Below, piece after piece: positions 15,682 through 26,192 of a DNA stretch of 64,000 nt. The position numbers and the translations under genes were made by a program. Source of the DNA: Lacrimispora saccharolytica (GTDB lineage: Bacteria; Bacillota; Clostridia; Lachnospirales; Lachnospiraceae); NCBI GenBank assembly GCA_016899975.1, contig JACJJN010000008.1, positions 1 to 64,000 of the forward strand, in the 5' to 3' direction. Numbering within the stretch: position 1 is the stretch's first letter; each line of letters opens with the position of its first letter. The notes beneath the pieces were generated by a model. The model saw only the letters and a program-made list of their open reading frames with translations, searched no databases and was not told where the DNA came from.

Positions 15682-17481
15682 ATGGCTGAATCAATGAAGG
15701 GGCTGAAACGTACCTGCCGCTGCGGCGAGGTGACAAAGGCCAATGTAGGAGAAAAAGTAACCCTGATGGGATGGGTACAGAAAAACCGGAACAAAGGAGG
15801 GCTGATCTTTGTGGATCTGCGCGACCGTTCCGGAATCATGCAGATCATTTTTGAAAACGGAAAGTGCAGCGAGGAAGTGTTTGCGAAAGCAGGAAAGCTG
15901 CGCAGTGAGTTTGTTGCGGCTGTGACCGGTACCGTACAGCTTCGTTCCGGCGCAGTGAACGAGAATCTGGCAACTGGCGCGCTGGAAGTTGTGGGCGAGG
16001 ATCTGAGAATCCTTTCCGAGTCCGAGACGCCGCCGTTCCCGATCGAGGAAAATTCTAAAACAAAAGAAGAACTGCGTCTGAAATACCGTTCTTTGGATCT
16101 GCGGCGTCCGGATCTTCAGAGAAACCTGATCCTGCGTTCCAAAGTGGCGATGCTGACCCGCCAGTTCCTGGCAAACGAAGGGTTCCTGGAGATTGAAACT
16201 CCGATGCTGACAAAATCCACACCGGAAGGCGCGAGAGATTATCTGGTGCCAAGCCGTGTTCATCCGGGCAGCTTTTATGCTCTGCCTCAGTCTCCGCAGC
16301 TTTTCAAACAGCTGCTGATGTGCTCCGGTTATGACCGATATATGCAGATCGCAAGATGTTTCCGCGATGAGGATCTGCGCGCCGACCGTCAGCCGGAATT
16401 TACACAGATCGATATGGAGCTGTCATTTGTGGACGTGGAAGACGTGATCGATGTCAATGAGCGTCTGCTGGCGTATCTGTTCCATGAGGTTCTCGGCGTG
16501 GAAGTGTCCCTGCCGATCCAGAGAATGACCTGGCAGGAGGCCATGGACCGTTTCGGTTCCGACAAACCGGATCTTCGTTTTGGCATGGAACTGGTCAATG
16601 TTTCTGACGTTGTCAGGGATTCCGAATTTGCAGTCTTCAAAAATGCCCTGGAAGCCGGTGGTTCTGTTCGCGGTATCAATGCGAAAGGCCAGGGAAGCAT
16701 GCCGCGCAAGAAGATCGACAAGCTGGTAGAATTTGCAAAGGGATACGGGGCGAAAGGCCTGGCTTATATCGCAATCCAGGAGGATGGCACCTGCAAATCT
16801 TCCTTTGCCAAGTTCATGACGGAAGAGCAGATGAAAGCGCTGGTTGAGGCGATGGACGGACAGGCAGGCGACCTGCTTCTGTTTGCAGCCGACAAAGATA
16901 AACTGGTTTGGAACGTTCTGGGCGCGCTGCGTCTGGAACTGGCGGAGCAGATGGATCTGATCGACAAGAACGAGTATCGTTTTGTCTGGATCACAGAGTT
17001 CCCGCTGCTGGAGTGGTCTGAGGAGGAAAACAGATTTACCGCGATGCATCATCCATTCACAATGCCGATGGATGAGGATATTCCGCTTCTGGATACCGAT
17101 CCGGGCGCAGTCCGCGCGAAAGCTTATGATATCGTCCTGAACGGAAGTGAGATCGGAGGCGGAAGCGTCAGAATCCATCAGAACGACATTCAGGAAAAAA
17201 TGTTTGAGATGCTGGGATTCACCAAAGAACAGGCAAACAGCCAGTTCGGCTTCCTGCTGGAGGCATTCAAATACGGTGTGCCGCCGCACGCAGGACTTGC
17301 TTATGGTCTGGACCGTCTTGTTATGGAGATGGCGAAGATTGACAACATCCGCGACGTTATCGCATTCCCGAAAGTAAAAGACGCTTCCTGCCTGATGACC
17401 GAAGCGCCAAGTCCGGTAGACCCGGCACAGCTGGAAGAACTGGGACTTGAGATTGAGCGCGAGAGCAGCAGTGAAGAGTAA
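15682..17481 (+). CDS. aspS: Aspartate-tRNA ligase
   Basis: This 599-residue class II synthetase charges tRNA-Asp. It has an N-terminal OB anticodon domain (about 8-105), motif 2 [18 protein letters not shown] near residues 227-244, a bacterial GAD insertion (about 310-420), and motif 3 [11 protein letters not shown] near 540-550. The ribosome site CTGGAGG lies 7 bases before the ATG. It ends the hisS-aspS unit, which is closed by a strong terminator at 17531. Whether it also charges tRNA-Asn cannot be told from this window. Confidence 0.95.
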   Translation: MAESMKGLKRTCRCGEVTKANVGEKVTLMGWVQKNRNKGGLIFVDLRDRSGIMQIIFENGKCSEEVFAKAGKLRSEFVAAVTGTVQLRSGAVNENLATGALEVVGEDLRILSESETPPFPIEENSKTKEELRLKYRSLDLRRPDLQRNLILRSKVAMLTRQFLANEGFLEIETPMLTKSTPEGARDYLVPSRVHPGSFYALPQSPQLFKQLLMCSGYDRYMQIARCFRDEDLRADRQPEFTQIDMELSFVDVEDVIDVNERLLAYLFHEVLGVEVSLPIQRMTWQEAMDRFGSDKPDLRFGMELVNVSDVVRDSEFAVFKNALEAGGSVRGINAKGQGSMPRKKIDKLVEFAKGYGAKGLAYIAIQEDGTCKSSFAKFMTEEQMKALVEAMDGQAGDLLLFAADKDKLVWNVLGALRLELAEQMDLIDKNEYRFVWITEFPLLEWSEEENRFTAMHHPFTMPMDEDIPLLDTDPGAVRAKAYDIVLNGSEIGGGSVRIHQNDIQEKMFEMLGFTKEQANSQFGFLLEAFKYGVPPHAGLAYGLDRLVMEMAKIDNIRDVIAFPKVKDASCLMTEAPSPVDPAQLEELGLEIERESSSEE

Positions 17482-17530
17482 AGGAAAAGCTAAGATAAGC
17501 TAAGAAAAGAAGAGCTGATCTAAAATAAGA

Positions 17531-17600
17531 TAAGGTGTCCGCTCTGTCCGCCGGTATATACATATATCGGCAGGGACAGGGCGAACACCTTATTTTTTTT
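17531..17600. terminator. Bidirectional terminator after aspS
   Basis: AAGGTGTCCGCTCTGTC pairs with GACAGGGCGAACACCTT and is followed by TTTTTTTT; the reverse strand also has T-rich flanks. It separates aspS from the convergent DUF1294 gene. Confidence 0.85.
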
Positions 17601-17615
17601 ATAAAAAGTTTCTCT

Positions 17616-17879
17616 TTACTGTATGCTTATCCAGTAGGCAAGAAAGCACTGGAGAGCAAGGATCAGCGGAAGACCAATGGTGAAGGAAGGATGCTTCGTT
17701 TTATGACGGAAAGTATACATGCCGGCGAGACAGCCGATGCTTCCGCCAAGGAGCGCCACCGCGAACAGTGTCTTTTCCGGAATCCGCCATGTGTGGCGGC
17801 GTGCCCGGGATTTGTCGATACCGAACAGCGAAAAGCCCAGTACGTTGACTGCGATTAGGTAGTAGAAAAAAAGATCCAA
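17616..17879 (-). CDS. DUF1294 small membrane protein
   Basis: This 87-residue protein has three predicted membrane helices. The motif FGIDKSRARRHTWRIPEKTL after the first helix and the LGGSIGCLAGMYTFRHKTKHP stretch are typical of DUF1294. The function of the family is unknown. It is transcribed alone against aspS, with its 5' end facing the broken permease gene at 17975. Confidence 0.85.
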   Translation of the reverse strand: MDLFFYYLIAVNVLGFSLFGIDKSRARRHTWRIPEKTLFAVALLGGSIGCLAGMYTFRHKTKHPSFTIGLPLILALQCFLAYWISIQ

Positions 17880-17974
17880 TAAAATTCACCTCGTTTCTCC
17901 GGAGCGTATCTGAAAACCGAGGAAATGAATTTTCAGACGCGCTCTGTCATATGTTTTCTGTTACAGGCAAAGGA

Positions 17975-18955
17975 TTATGGGGCAACAGAACGCCGAAAGA
18001 GTATCCATGTGCATAGAAAATAGCAGATCAACAGCAGCGCCAGAATTCCCACTGTTATGCCTGACTGCAGCATCAATGTACCAAATCCGATATATGCCGA
18101 AATCTCCGCAGATATGGTCTGAACAAAATAAACAATGACAACCGTGGAGACGATCACTGCCACGACAATCGGAAGTCCAAACCAGACGCCTAATTGTTTC
18201 AGGATCAGCTTTCCGATCCGCGGTTCTTCGACGCCCAGTTTCCGGAGTACGGAAAAGCGATAGTGATACTGGTCTGCGTCCAAAAGCTGCTGCAGGGACA
18301 AGATCGTAAGGCAGATTACCATCAATACGACAGCTCCATAAAGCATAGCGGCCTGTAAGATAAAGTTGTTTGCCTTGGTGCTGTTGATCTGCAGGGTACT
18401 CAGACGGATGGAATAGCTGACGCCGGTATCTGCGGTCTCCGGATATTCTTCGGAAAAAATGCGTTCCAATTCACGGGCGTTCTCGTAAGAGATCGTTTCC
18501 GCTGTTGTAATATAGCGGTTCCGGATCACCGGAAGCAGCTGTTCACAGACATGATCCGGGAACACATAGAGGACGTTCGTGTAGGAATTGTAGGCGGTTT
18601 CTCCGATTGCTTCCTCGTAGTAAGACTGTTCAGTCAGGTTCAGTTCCCCTGCATCTGTCATGACGCTGGGATGCTCCTTCAGAAAACTGCGCTGCTCCTC
18701 ATCTGTTGCAATGGATTTCCAATGTGTCGTAAATTCATTGTCCGATAAAGCGATCGGCTGGTATCCCAACATTTCCCGGATTCTATTGTAATCGCTGAGA
18801 GAGATTGCCGCAACAGGAAAATCATATTTCGTTCTTCTGTGGAAATCCTCTTTGTCTGGCAGATACAGGCTGAACGTACAGTCGTGATCGGTTTGGATTC
18901 CGTGTTCGGCGAGAAAATCTGTTACGATCCCGTAATCATCAAGGGGAAGATTTGA
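17975..18955 (-). pseudogene. Rear half of an FtsX/BceB-type ABC permease
   Basis: About 325 codons encode the C-terminal part of a peptide-antibiotic (BceB/VraG-like) permease: an extracellular segment, then three helices with the FtsX pattern (RKLGVEEPRIGKLILKQ between the first two). The frame is open upstream of the first ATG (18772) to about 18955, reading DDYGIVTDFLAEHGIQ, but has no start codon of its own. There it meets, in a different frame, the start of a response regulator. The front half of the permease is missing, as are a kinase and an ATPase that normally stand between. Confidence 0.8.
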
Positions 18956-19070
18956 TGGTCTTTGAAAAATCCGTGACCACAGCAGTTTCGTAGCCGTTTC
19001 CTGTTAAAAGTGTTTTCAGTTGTGCCTGTATGGTAACATCGTCTTCGACGATAAGGATTCTTTTTTTCAT
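18939..19070 (-). pseudogene. N-terminal fragment of a response regulator (BceR-like)
   Basis: The ATG at 19070 opens MKKRILIVEDDVTIQAQLKTL, a clear receiver-domain start, but after about 38 residues the frame runs into permease sequence and stops at 18939. The phospho-acceptor Asp, the rest of the receiver and the DNA-binding domain are lost. Together with the permease remnant this is one large deletion in a bceRS-bceAB-type locus, or an assembly join. Confidence 0.8.
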
Positions 19071-19347
19071 AATGCTGACCTTTCTTTCTGCCGGAACGTG
19101 CAGTTCAGTGTTCTCTTTGTCTGCAGATATTCTTTGTTTTGAGACAATTTTATCATAGTCCGGATACAAAATCTATGTTCTGATTTTTAATGAATGGTAA
19201 GGAAAAAGTAACACATGAGGTTTCGAAGTGTGATAAGATAGAAAAAACAGACTGCTGTTACGCGCAGTGCAAGGCGGCAGGAAAAAAAGTTACAAAGCTG
19301 TCCGGAGAGGGCAAAAGCACTCCGGAGAAAATGTGGAGGGTTAAGGC

Positions 19348-20781
19348 ATGAAGAAAAAAACGATTGCAGTTGTATGTGCAGTCCTGGCTGTCGTTGTGGC
19401 AGGCGGAGGGCTGCTGTGGTATTTTCTGAGGGATAATGCAGCGCCGGAGGATGAGTCGGTGGTTTACGTGAATACGGTGGCTCAGCTTACCGGAATCTCC
19501 CAGGGAAACGGTCTGCAGAATCGGTTTGCGGGCGTTGTGGAGTCAAAGAATACCTGGAAGGTGGAGAAAAATGCGGAGAAAACAGTAAAGGAAGTGTATG
19601 TGGAGGTCGGCCAGGAGGTTCAGCAGGGAACTCCGCTGTTCTCTTACGATACTGACCAGTTCCAGGCGAATCTGGAGCAGGCACGGCTTGACCTGGAGCG
19701 TGGACAGAATGAGATCTCCAGTATGCGGGACAGTATTTCGCAGCTTGAGAAGGAAAAGAAGTCTGCACCGAAGGATCAGCAGGCAAGCCTGACGCTGGAC
19801 ATCCAGCAGGCAGAGCTGGATCTGAAAAAAAAGGAATATGAGGTCAAGAGCAAGCAGTCTGAGATCGAAGGGCTGGAAAGCGACATCATCAACGCCACAG
19901 TGGTCAGTGAGATTGCAGGTGTTGTACAGGCGGTCAATACGGGGGAATCTATGGTCAATTACGGAGGAACTTCCGACAATTCGTTTATTACAGTTCTGGA
20001 AACCGGAACGTTCCAGGTAAAGGGTACTATCAATGAGCAGAATATGGGAACGATTTCGGAGGGTATGAACGTAATCGTACATTCCAGAGCGGATGCGGAA
20101 AAGACCTGGAATGGAACGGTCAGCAAGATCGACATGGAAAATGCTCAGGCGGCCGGAAATTCCTATGGTATGGTGAGCTCCGACGGCAGCGCTACCCAGT
20201 CCAGCAATTATCCGTTTTACGTGGAACTGGCTGTCAATGATGGACTGATGCTGGGACAGCATGTTTATATAGAACCGGACAATGGACAGAGCGCGGAACC
20301 GAAGAAAGGGTTGTGGCTTCCGGAATACTTTATCAATGACATTGATACGGATCCGTATGTATGGGCAGATAATGGAAAGAACCGTCTGGAGAAGCGCTCG
20401 GTGGAATTGGGTGAATACGATGAAAATATGCTGGAATACCAGATTAAGAGCGGTCTGACAAAAGAAGATGCGATCACTTTCCCGGAGGAAGGACTGGAAG
20501 AAGGTATGACCACAGTGATCAGCGAAGACGGCAGCATGGGACAGAGCAACCCGCAGTCTGACGGCGCCGGGGCAGAAGATATGATGATGGAAGAAGGCAC
20601 GGGAACGGAAGAAATGATGGTACAGGAAGGCACGGGAACGGAAGAGATGATGACGGAAGAAGGTGCCGGAACGGAAGATACGATGGTGGAAGAGAGCACC
20701 GGAGCAGAGGGTACGGAGGCAGACGGAGAAATGGAAACTTCAGAAGGAGCAGAAACGGGAAGTGAGGTGGCGGCGCCATGA
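19348..20781 (+). CDS. Membrane-fusion adaptor of a MacB-type exporter (first copy)
   Basis: This 477-residue HlyD/MacA-like adaptor has one N-terminal helix (residues 4-26), a split lipoyl domain (about 70-100 and 185-215), a coiled-coil hairpin (about 105-180) and a beta-barrel region to about 345. After residue 400 it has an acidic tail of imperfect 12-13-residue repeats such as EEGTGTEEMM and EEGAGTEDTM. It overlaps the ATPase gene by 4 bp. The window shows two adaptors for one ATPase and one permease, so they may alternate or form a mixed assembly. The cargo is unknown. AAAATGTGGAGGGTTAAGGC provides the ribosome site. Confidence 0.88.
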   Translation: MKKKTIAVVCAVLAVVVAGGGLLWYFLRDNAAPEDESVVYVNTVAQLTGISQGNGLQNRFAGVVESKNTWKVEKNAEKTVKEVYVEVGQEVQQGTPLFSYDTDQFQANLEQARLDLERGQNEISSMRDSISQLEKEKKSAPKDQQASLTLDIQQAELDLKKKEYEVKSKQSEIEGLESDIINATVVSEIAGVVQAVNTGESMVNYGGTSDNSFITVLETGTFQVKGTINEQNMGTISEGMNVIVHSRADAEKTWNGTVSKIDMENAQAAGNSYGMVSSDGSATQSSNYPFYVELAVNDGLMLGQHVYIEPDNGQSAEPKKGLWLPEYFINDIDTDPYVWADNGKNRLEKRSVELGEYDENMLEYQIKSGLTKEDAITFPEEGLEEGMTTVISEDGSMGQSNPQSDGAGAEDMMMEEGTGTEEMMVQEGTGTEEMMTEEGAGTEDTMVEESTGAEGTEADGEMETSEGAETGSEVAAP

Positions 20782-21461
20782 TTCTTCAGATGAATGATAT
20801 TTGCAAAGATTATCTGCAGGGAAAGATGACAGTTCCCGTTCTGCGGAATATTGATTTTTCCATGGAAGAAGGGGAATACGTTGCGATCATGGGACCGTCC
20901 GGATCGGGGAAGACCACACTGATGAATATCGTGGGCTGCCTGGATCAGGCAACCAGCGGAAAGTTTTTTCTGGATGGAAAAGATATCAGCAAATGTTCTG
21001 ACAATCAGATGTCGGATATCCGTCTGAAAAAGATCGGGTTTGTTTTTCAGAGCTTTCAGCTTCTCCCCCGGCAGTCGGCGCTGGATAACGTGGCGCTTCC
21101 TCTTTGTTACGCGGGTGTTGCGAAAAAAGAACGGAGAGAACGCGCGGCTGCTGCGCTGGAACGCGTCGGTCTGGAAGACAGGATGAACTTTAAGCCAAAT
21201 CAGCTGTCCGGAGGACAGAAGCAGCGTGTTGCCATTGCCAGGGCCATTGTAAATCATCCGCGGATTCTTCTGGCGGATGAACCGACCGGAGCGCTGGATT
21301 CCCGATCGGGGGAACAGGTGATGGAATTGTTTGAAAGCCTTCACAAAGAAGGCGTGAGTATCCTGATGATCACTCATGATCCGGGGATTGCTTCTTTTGC
21401 GGAACGGATCGTGGAAATCAGGGATGGAAGATTGAAGTCAAAGGAGGCGGAGGCAGAATGA
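20778..21461 (+). CDS. ABC transporter ATPase, MacB/LolD type
   Basis: This 227-residue ATPase powers the exporter encoded around it. Walker [13 protein letters not shown] is near residues 38-49, the signature [14 protein letters not shown] near 140-153, and Walker [13 protein letters not shown] near 161-172, followed by the H-loop MITHD. It overlaps the first adaptor (ATGA at 20778) and the second adaptor (ATGA at 21458), so all are translationally coupled. Confidence 0.93.
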   Translation: MILQMNDICKDYLQGKMTVPVLRNIDFSMEEGEYVAIMGPSGSGKTTLMNIVGCLDQATSGKFFLDGKDISKCSDNQMSDIRLKKIGFVFQSFQLLPRQSALDNVALPLCYAGVAKKERRERAAAALERVGLEDRMNFKPNQLSGGQKQRVAIARAIVNHPRILLADEPTGALDSRSGEQVMELFESLHKEGVSILMITHDPGIASFAERIVEIRDGRLKSKEAEAE

Positions 21462-24061
21462 AAAAACGGAATGTGATTGTTGCGGTCCTTCTCGCGGTTG
21501 CTGTTGCCGGAGGCAGCATCGGCGGTTACTACGGTTTTCGTTCGATGAACCGGCCGGTGACGATGGTTTACGCAGTTAATGAACTGAGCAGCGGCTACTG
21601 GGGCGACAATATGACCCTTGACGGAATGATTACCTCGGATGCCTCCCAGAATGTTTATTTGTCCACAGAACAGAAAGTAAAAGAAGTTTTGGTAAAAGAG
21701 GGAGATACGGTCAAGGAAGGCGACGTATTGATGACTTATGATACGACTGCCAAAGAACTGGAACTTGAGACCATGGAACTGGATCAGAAACAAAACGAGC
21801 TGAAGCTGGATCAGGCGAAAAAGCAGCTGAAACAGCTGAAAAAGACCAAACCGGTGTCGGAAGATCCGCTCCAGCCTTCGTTGGAAGATCCGGGAATGGA
21901 TGATCCGTTCTTTCCTGATTTTCCGGGAATCGAAGACCCGGGAATGGATGATCCGGGAATCGAAGATCCAGGAATAGAGAATCCAGAAGATCCAGGAACA
22001 GAGAATCCGGAAGATCCCGGAATAGAAAATCCGGAGGATCCGGATCAAGAACCCACACCGACGCCGGAGCCTTCTTATGATGATGCGGTTGTGTATGATG
22101 GAACAGACAATCCTCTGAAGGGGGATGCGAAAGCATACAAAGGAACCGGAGAGCAGAGCGATCCGCTGGTATTTCTCTGTCAGCCAGGCACTGTGATCAC
22201 CGGAGAGTTTTTCAATCAGATGGCAGGTTTTCATTCAGACGAAACTCCGGAAAATGGGCAGGAAGGAAGAAAGAGTTTCTGGTTCCGTCTGGAGATCCGG
22301 GAGGGGAACAAAGCTTCTGGAAAGCTGCAGACGGTATGGGAACAGGACGGATCTTTGATACAGGAGCCATATCATGTGGAATACCGTACCGTATTCCAGA
22401 TGGGAAATCAGGAAGATGGACGGCCGGAGATTCTGTTTGAAAAACCGCTGTCCAGTATGGATACAACGGTGGGAAAGACTGCAGAGCTGGAAGTGAAGGT
22501 CCGCCAGGAAGAGGGAGTGTCCTATCGCTATCAGTGGTTTCGCAAAGCGCTGACCAAGACCGGTCAGGAGGAACAGAACGATTCCGCAGAGCAGGGCGGT
22601 CAGCAAGAAGGACAGGAAAACGGGTCCGGCGAAAACACGGGAGATACAGAACCGTGGATTGAACTCACGGAAAATGAAGGAAAGACTGTGCTTAAGCTGG
22701 AGGCGGCGACGGAAAAAGATCAGGGAATCTATATGGTGCAGGTAACGGCGGCAAATGTTTATGGAACATCCAAAGCGGTAGCCACAGCATGTTTGACTGT
22801 TGAACCGGAAGAGCAGGAGCCGACACCTGATCCGACACCATCAACAGAGCCGACTCCAACAGAAAGCCCGACGTTAACCCCAACTGAAACACCGACTCCG
22901 GAACCAACCGCAACGGTGACGCCGGTACCGACAGCGGAGCCGACCATAGAGCCAACCGTAACGCCGGCATCAACTCCAACAGAAGCTCCAACAGCAACCC
23001 CGGAACCGACAGTGGAGCCTACAGCGCAGCCGACACCGACAGAAATGCCGACACCGACGGAAACACCAGCTCCGACAGAAGGACCAGCAGCCGTTCCTGG
23101 TACTGAGGGAGCCGAACAGGGCAGCATATCTGCACAAAAAACAGATTCCGGCAGAACATTACATACCGTTACTGCAGCGGCAGCCGGCGGAAGCACAGAT
23201 ATTTCGACTGGTTCCGGCAGCTGGATCCTTGTGGCTTCCGGCAGTGGAAGTTCCAATAACGGACAGAAATCCGACAGCAGCAATTTGGAAGTAAATCTGT
23301 CAGAAGTGAAGGAAAGCTATACGAAAGAAGAACTGAAAAAAGCCATTTCGGACAAAGAGAAGGAAATCCGGGACTTGGAGCTGAACCAAAAAGAAACGGC
23401 ATTGAAGATCAAAAATGCAAAAAAAGCACTGGAAGACCAGACAGTAAAAGCTACTATCGCCGGAGTGATCAAAAAAGTGGGAGATCCGGAAAAACCGTCC
23501 CAGGACGGCTCCGCCTTCATTCAGGTGGACAGCCAGCAGGGACTGTATGTGAGAGGATATGTGAGCGAGCTGGTTCTGGATCAGGTGACACCGGGAACCA
23601 TGCTGCAGATAAGTTCATGGTCCAGCGGCGCTTTTGCTACTGCTACGGTGAAGGAGGTTTCTCCATATCCGGCAGAAAACTACATGGTATACAGCAGCGG
23701 CGCCCAGGCTTCTTACTATCCGTTTACGGCACTGATCGACGAAGGTGCGGAGGGCTTCCAGAATTTGGAATCCGTCAGCATTTCCATGACTGTTGGAGCG
23801 GATGAAACAGCGCAGAATGCGATTTATCTGAGCAAAGCGTTTATCCGCGAAGAAAACGGACAGAAATATGTCTTTGTGCGCGGAGAGGATGGAAAGCTGG
23901 AACGCCGTCCGGTCAAGACAGGAAAGATCGTCTACGGCAATCAATATGAGATCAAGAGTGGTTTGACAGCGGAGGATTATATTGCTTTTCCGTATTCCAA
24001 GAATGAGCTGGAAGGCACAAAGACGGAAGAGAGTACGCTGTCTGAGCTGTACAACTATTAA
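21458..24061 (+). CDS. Giant membrane-fusion adaptor with Ig-like and Pro/Thr-rich insert (second copy)
   Basis: This 867-residue protein has a HlyD/MacA frame: N-terminal helix (5-27), first lipoyl half near 70-95 ([19 protein letters not shown]), one coiled-coil helix (about 98-130), the returning helix (about 615-660), second lipoyl half near 665 and a barrel domain to the end. Between the two helices, at the hairpin tip, lies an insert of about 480 residues: [15 protein letters not shown] repeats (about 140-200), a globular part, an Ig-like domain with YQWF and DQGIYMVQV (about 320-450), TPTPEPT-type repeats (about 450-550) and a Ser/Gly linker. Ordinary adaptors are 350-450 residues. The insert should face outward through the wall. 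Confidence 0.9.
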   Translation: MKKRNVIVAVLLAVAVAGGSIGGYYGFRSMNRPVTMVYAVNELSSGYWGDNMTLDGMITSDASQNVYLSTEQKVKEVLVKEGDTVKEGDVLMTYDTTAKELELETMELDQKQNELKLDQAKKQLKQLKKTKPVSEDPLQPSLEDPGMDDPFFPDFPGIEDPGMDDPGIEDPGIENPEDPGTENPEDPGIENPEDPDQEPTPTPEPSYDDAVVYDGTDNPLKGDAKAYKGTGEQSDPLVFLCQPGTVITGEFFNQMAGFHSDETPENGQEGRKSFWFRLEIREGNKASGKLQTVWEQDGSLIQEPYHVEYRTVFQMGNQEDGRPEILFEKPLSSMDTTVGKTAELEVKVRQEEGVSYRYQWFRKALTKTGQEEQNDSAEQGGQQEGQENGSGENTGDTEPWIELTENEGKTVLKLEAATEKDQGIYMVQVTAANVYGTSKAVATACLTVEPEEQEPTPDPTPSTEPTPTESPTLTPTETPTPEPTATVTPVPTAEPTIEPTVTPASTPTEAPTATPEPTVEPTAQPTPTEMPTPTETPAPTEGPAAVPGTEGAEQGSISAQKTDSGRTLHTVTAAAAGGSTDISTGSGSWILVASGSGSSNNGQKSDSSNLEVNLSEVKESYTKEELKKAISDKEKEIRDLELNQKETALKIKNAKKALEDQTVKATIAGVIKKVGDPEKPSQDGSAFIQVDSQQGLYVRGYVSELVLDQVTPGTMLQISSWSSGAFATATVKEVSPYPAENYMVYSSGAQASYYPFTALIDEGAEGFQNLESVSISMTVGADETAQNAIYLSKAFIREENGQKYVFVRGEDGKLERRPVKTGKIVYGNQYEIKSGLTAEDYIAFPYSKNELEGTKTEESTLSELYNY

Positions 24062-24073
24062 GGAGGGGAGAAC

Positions 24074-25324
24074 ATGCTGGAAAATATTAGACTGTCCTTT
24101 CAGGGAATCTGGTCCCACAAAATGCGCTCCTTTCTGACAATGCTTGGAATTATTATCGGAATCGCCTCGATCATCTCCATTGTTTCTACCATTAAGGGGA
24201 CAAACGAACAGATCAAGGAGAATCTCGTTGGAGCGGGCAATAATAATGTAAAGATTCAGCTGTATCAGGGAGAAGGTACCTACTGGATGGATGGAGGTAT
24301 TCCGAACGGAGTGTACCAGCTTTCCCAGGATCAGAAACAGCAGATTATGGATCTGGAGCAGGTGGAAAATGCTTCTTTTTATCAGGAGAGAAGTTACGCG
24401 GACGGCATTTCTTATGAAAACACTACGCTGCAGGGAGGAACGATTCTGGGAATCGACCAGAATTATATGGAAACCTGCGGGTATCAGATTTACCAGGGAC
24501 GAATGTTTCTGGAAAGTGATTTTGAACAGGTGAGAAAAGTGGTTCTGCTGGATGATACGGCGGCACAGTCGATCTTTCAGGAGGAAGAGCCGCTTGGAAA
24601 GGTCATAGAAATCAAGGGAGAACCGTTTACGGTTGTGGGAGTTGTGAAAAAATCTGACTCCTTCCAGCCGGTGATCCAGTCTATGGATGATTACAATACA
24701 TACAGCCAGGAATCTTATGCGACCGTTTTTCTGCCAAACAGCTGCTGGCCGATTGTTTATCAGTTTGATGAGCCGGAAAACGCGGTGGTAATGGCAAAGA
24801 CGACGGAAGATATGAGCATCGTCGGAAAAGAAGCTGCAGAGATTATGAATCAGTCGATCACCAATACGACGGATTCTCTCAGCTATAAGGCAGAAGACCT
24901 GCTGGAAAGAGCCAAGAGTCTCCAGGATCTCAGCCGGAGCACCAACAGTCAGCTGATCTGGATCGCAAGTATCTCTTTGCTGGTCGGAGGAATCGGTGTT
25001 ATGAACATCATGCTGGTATCCGTCACGGAGAGAACCAGTGAGATTGGACTGAAAAAAGCGATCGGGGCAAGGAAACGCAGGATTCTGGCACAGTTTCTGA
25101 CGGAGGCGGCGGTGCTGACCAGCATCGGCGGGCTGATCGGAGTGGCAGCGGGAATCGTGATGGCGAAAGTCATCTCGCAGATGTCCAAAACCCCGGTAGC
25201 GATCAGCGTTCCCGCAATTGTCTTTTCCGTGGCATTTTCTATGCTGATCGGAATTATTTTCGGACTTCTGCCTTCGATCAAGGCGGCAAACCTGAATCCT
25301 ATTGACGCGCTTCGCAGAGAATAG
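24074..25324 (+). CDS. ABC transporter permease, MacB/FtsX type
   Basis: This 416-residue permease has an N-terminal helix preceded by WSHKMRSFLTMLGI, a long extracellular MacB core (about 45-285) and three C-terminal helices with ERTSEIGLKKAIGARKRRI after the first. It partners the ATPase at 20778 and the two adaptors. The gene begins 12 bp after the second adaptor with AAGGAGGGG as ribosome site. Typical cargoes of such Gram-positive systems are peptides or antimicrobials; here none is encoded nearby. Confidence 0.92.
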   Translation: MLENIRLSFQGIWSHKMRSFLTMLGIIIGIASIISIVSTIKGTNEQIKENLVGAGNNNVKIQLYQGEGTYWMDGGIPNGVYQLSQDQKQQIMDLEQVENASFYQERSYADGISYENTTLQGGTILGIDQNYMETCGYQIYQGRMFLESDFEQVRKVVLLDDTAAQSIFQEEEPLGKVIEIKGEPFTVVGVVKKSDSFQPVIQSMDDYNTYSQESYATVFLPNSCWPIVYQFDEPENAVVMAKTTEDMSIVGKEAAEIMNQSITNTTDSLSYKAEDLLERAKSLQDLSRSTNSQLIWIASISLLVGGIGVMNIMLVSVTERTSEIGLKKAIGARKRRILAQFLTEAAVLTSIGGLIGVAAGIVMAKVISQMSKTPVAISVPAIVFSVAFSMLIGIIFGLLPSIKAANLNPIDALRRE

Positions 25325-25376
25325 AGCGGGTGAGGGCCGGATGAAAACTTGACAGTGGACACGGTACAGATAGATA

Positions 25377-25403
25377 ACGGCGGGCAGAATTGTTGCCCGC
25401 CGT
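25377..25403. terminator. Hairpin after the exporter operon
   Basis: ACGGCGGGCA and TGCCCGCCGT around GAATTGT. No T tract follows on the plus strand, so terminator function is likely but not certain. Confidence 0.55.
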
Positions 25404-25529
25404 GCCAGCTTCCATGGGCTTGATTTATGCAAAAACCTTTACATTTTTCACAAAGTCGTTTATACTACAATGCGGCGGCAAAGATTTATAAAAAAGTAAG
25501 AATCGTTCACAGATATTTCCTGTTTGTCA

Positions 25530-25685
25530 TGGTATAATAAAAGGGTACCGGAGCATCGGAAACGGGTAGGCGGGTACCGTTTCAAAAGCCTCCGACGTAG
25601 AAAAAAAGTATTGGGAGAGAAGTTTGGAAGTAAACTTCCAAATCTACCTTGATGACGCAGCAAATGTGTCAGGAAAGAGGAAAAC
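25530..25685 (+). promoter_or_regulatory. Promoter and structured leader of the CBS gene
   Basis: The 361 bases between 25324 and 25686 hold the hairpin above, then an extended -10 (TGGTATAAT, 25530-25538) without a good -35. The leader that follows has GGGTACCG twice (25543-25550, 25572-25579), a GAAACGG/CCGTTTC stem and a perfect TTTGGAAGT-AA-ACTTCCAAA hairpin near 25625-25645. It matches no riboswitch family I can name. The ribosome site GAAAGAGGA precedes the ATG. Confidence 0.5.
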
Positions 25686-26117
25686 ATGAACATTTTATTT
25701 TTTATCACGCCGAAAAGTGAAACGGCATACATTTACGACGATTTCACCCTTCGGCAGGTCATTGAAAAAATGGAACATCACAAATATACAGCGATTCCGA
25801 TTCTGAACCGCAGCGGCAATTACATAGGAACCGTCACGGAAGGGGATCTGCTCCGTATCATCAAGGAACAGTATTCACTGAGCCTGCATGCGGCGGAAGA
25901 TATCCCGATCTGGCAGGTTCCGAGAAGATGGGCTTATGAATCCGTCAATATCAATTGTAATATTGAAGATCTGATCGAGCTTTCCATGCAGCAGAACTTT
26001 GTTCCGGTGGTGGATGATGAAGGAAGATTTATCGGCATCATCCGAAGAAAGGACATCATCCAGTACTGCTATGAGAAAAGTGGGATCAAAGAGGAAGAGT
26101 ACGCGAAGAATGCGTAA
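25686..26117 (+). CDS. Two-CBS-domain protein (CbpB/YkuL-like)
   Basis: This 143-residue protein is made of two CBS repeats (about 14-65 and 75-132) with TAIPILNRSGNYIGTVTEGD and FVPVVDDEGRFIGIIRRKD. The family binds adenine nucleotides; the Bacillus relative YkuL/DarB binds cyclic-di-AMP and acts on Rel and pyruvate carboxylase. That ligand is inferred only. It has its own promoter and a roughly 140-nt leader, and is followed 75 bp later by argS. Confidence 0.85.
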   Translation: MNILFFITPKSETAYIYDDFTLRQVIEKMEHHKYTAIPILNRSGNYIGTVTEGDLLRIIKEQYSLSLHAAEDIPIWQVPRRWAYESVNINCNIEDLIELSMQQNFVPVVDDEGRFIGIIRRKDIIQYCYEKSGIKEEEYAKNA

Positions 26118-26192
26118 AGAAAGTAGAGGAACGCCAAGAAGCGCAGTCAGGGAAACGAAAAGCGCAGACGCGTAAAAAGTGAGGAGCGATTT

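Noticed and set aside
15620-15682. T-box leader before aspS or hisS
   Set aside because: The gaps are too short and no T-box sequence or specifier stem is visible.
17975-18772. An intact permease gene starting at 18772
   Set aside because: The homologous frame continues upstream of that ATG without ribosome site and the protein would lack its first helices and ATPase-contact region.
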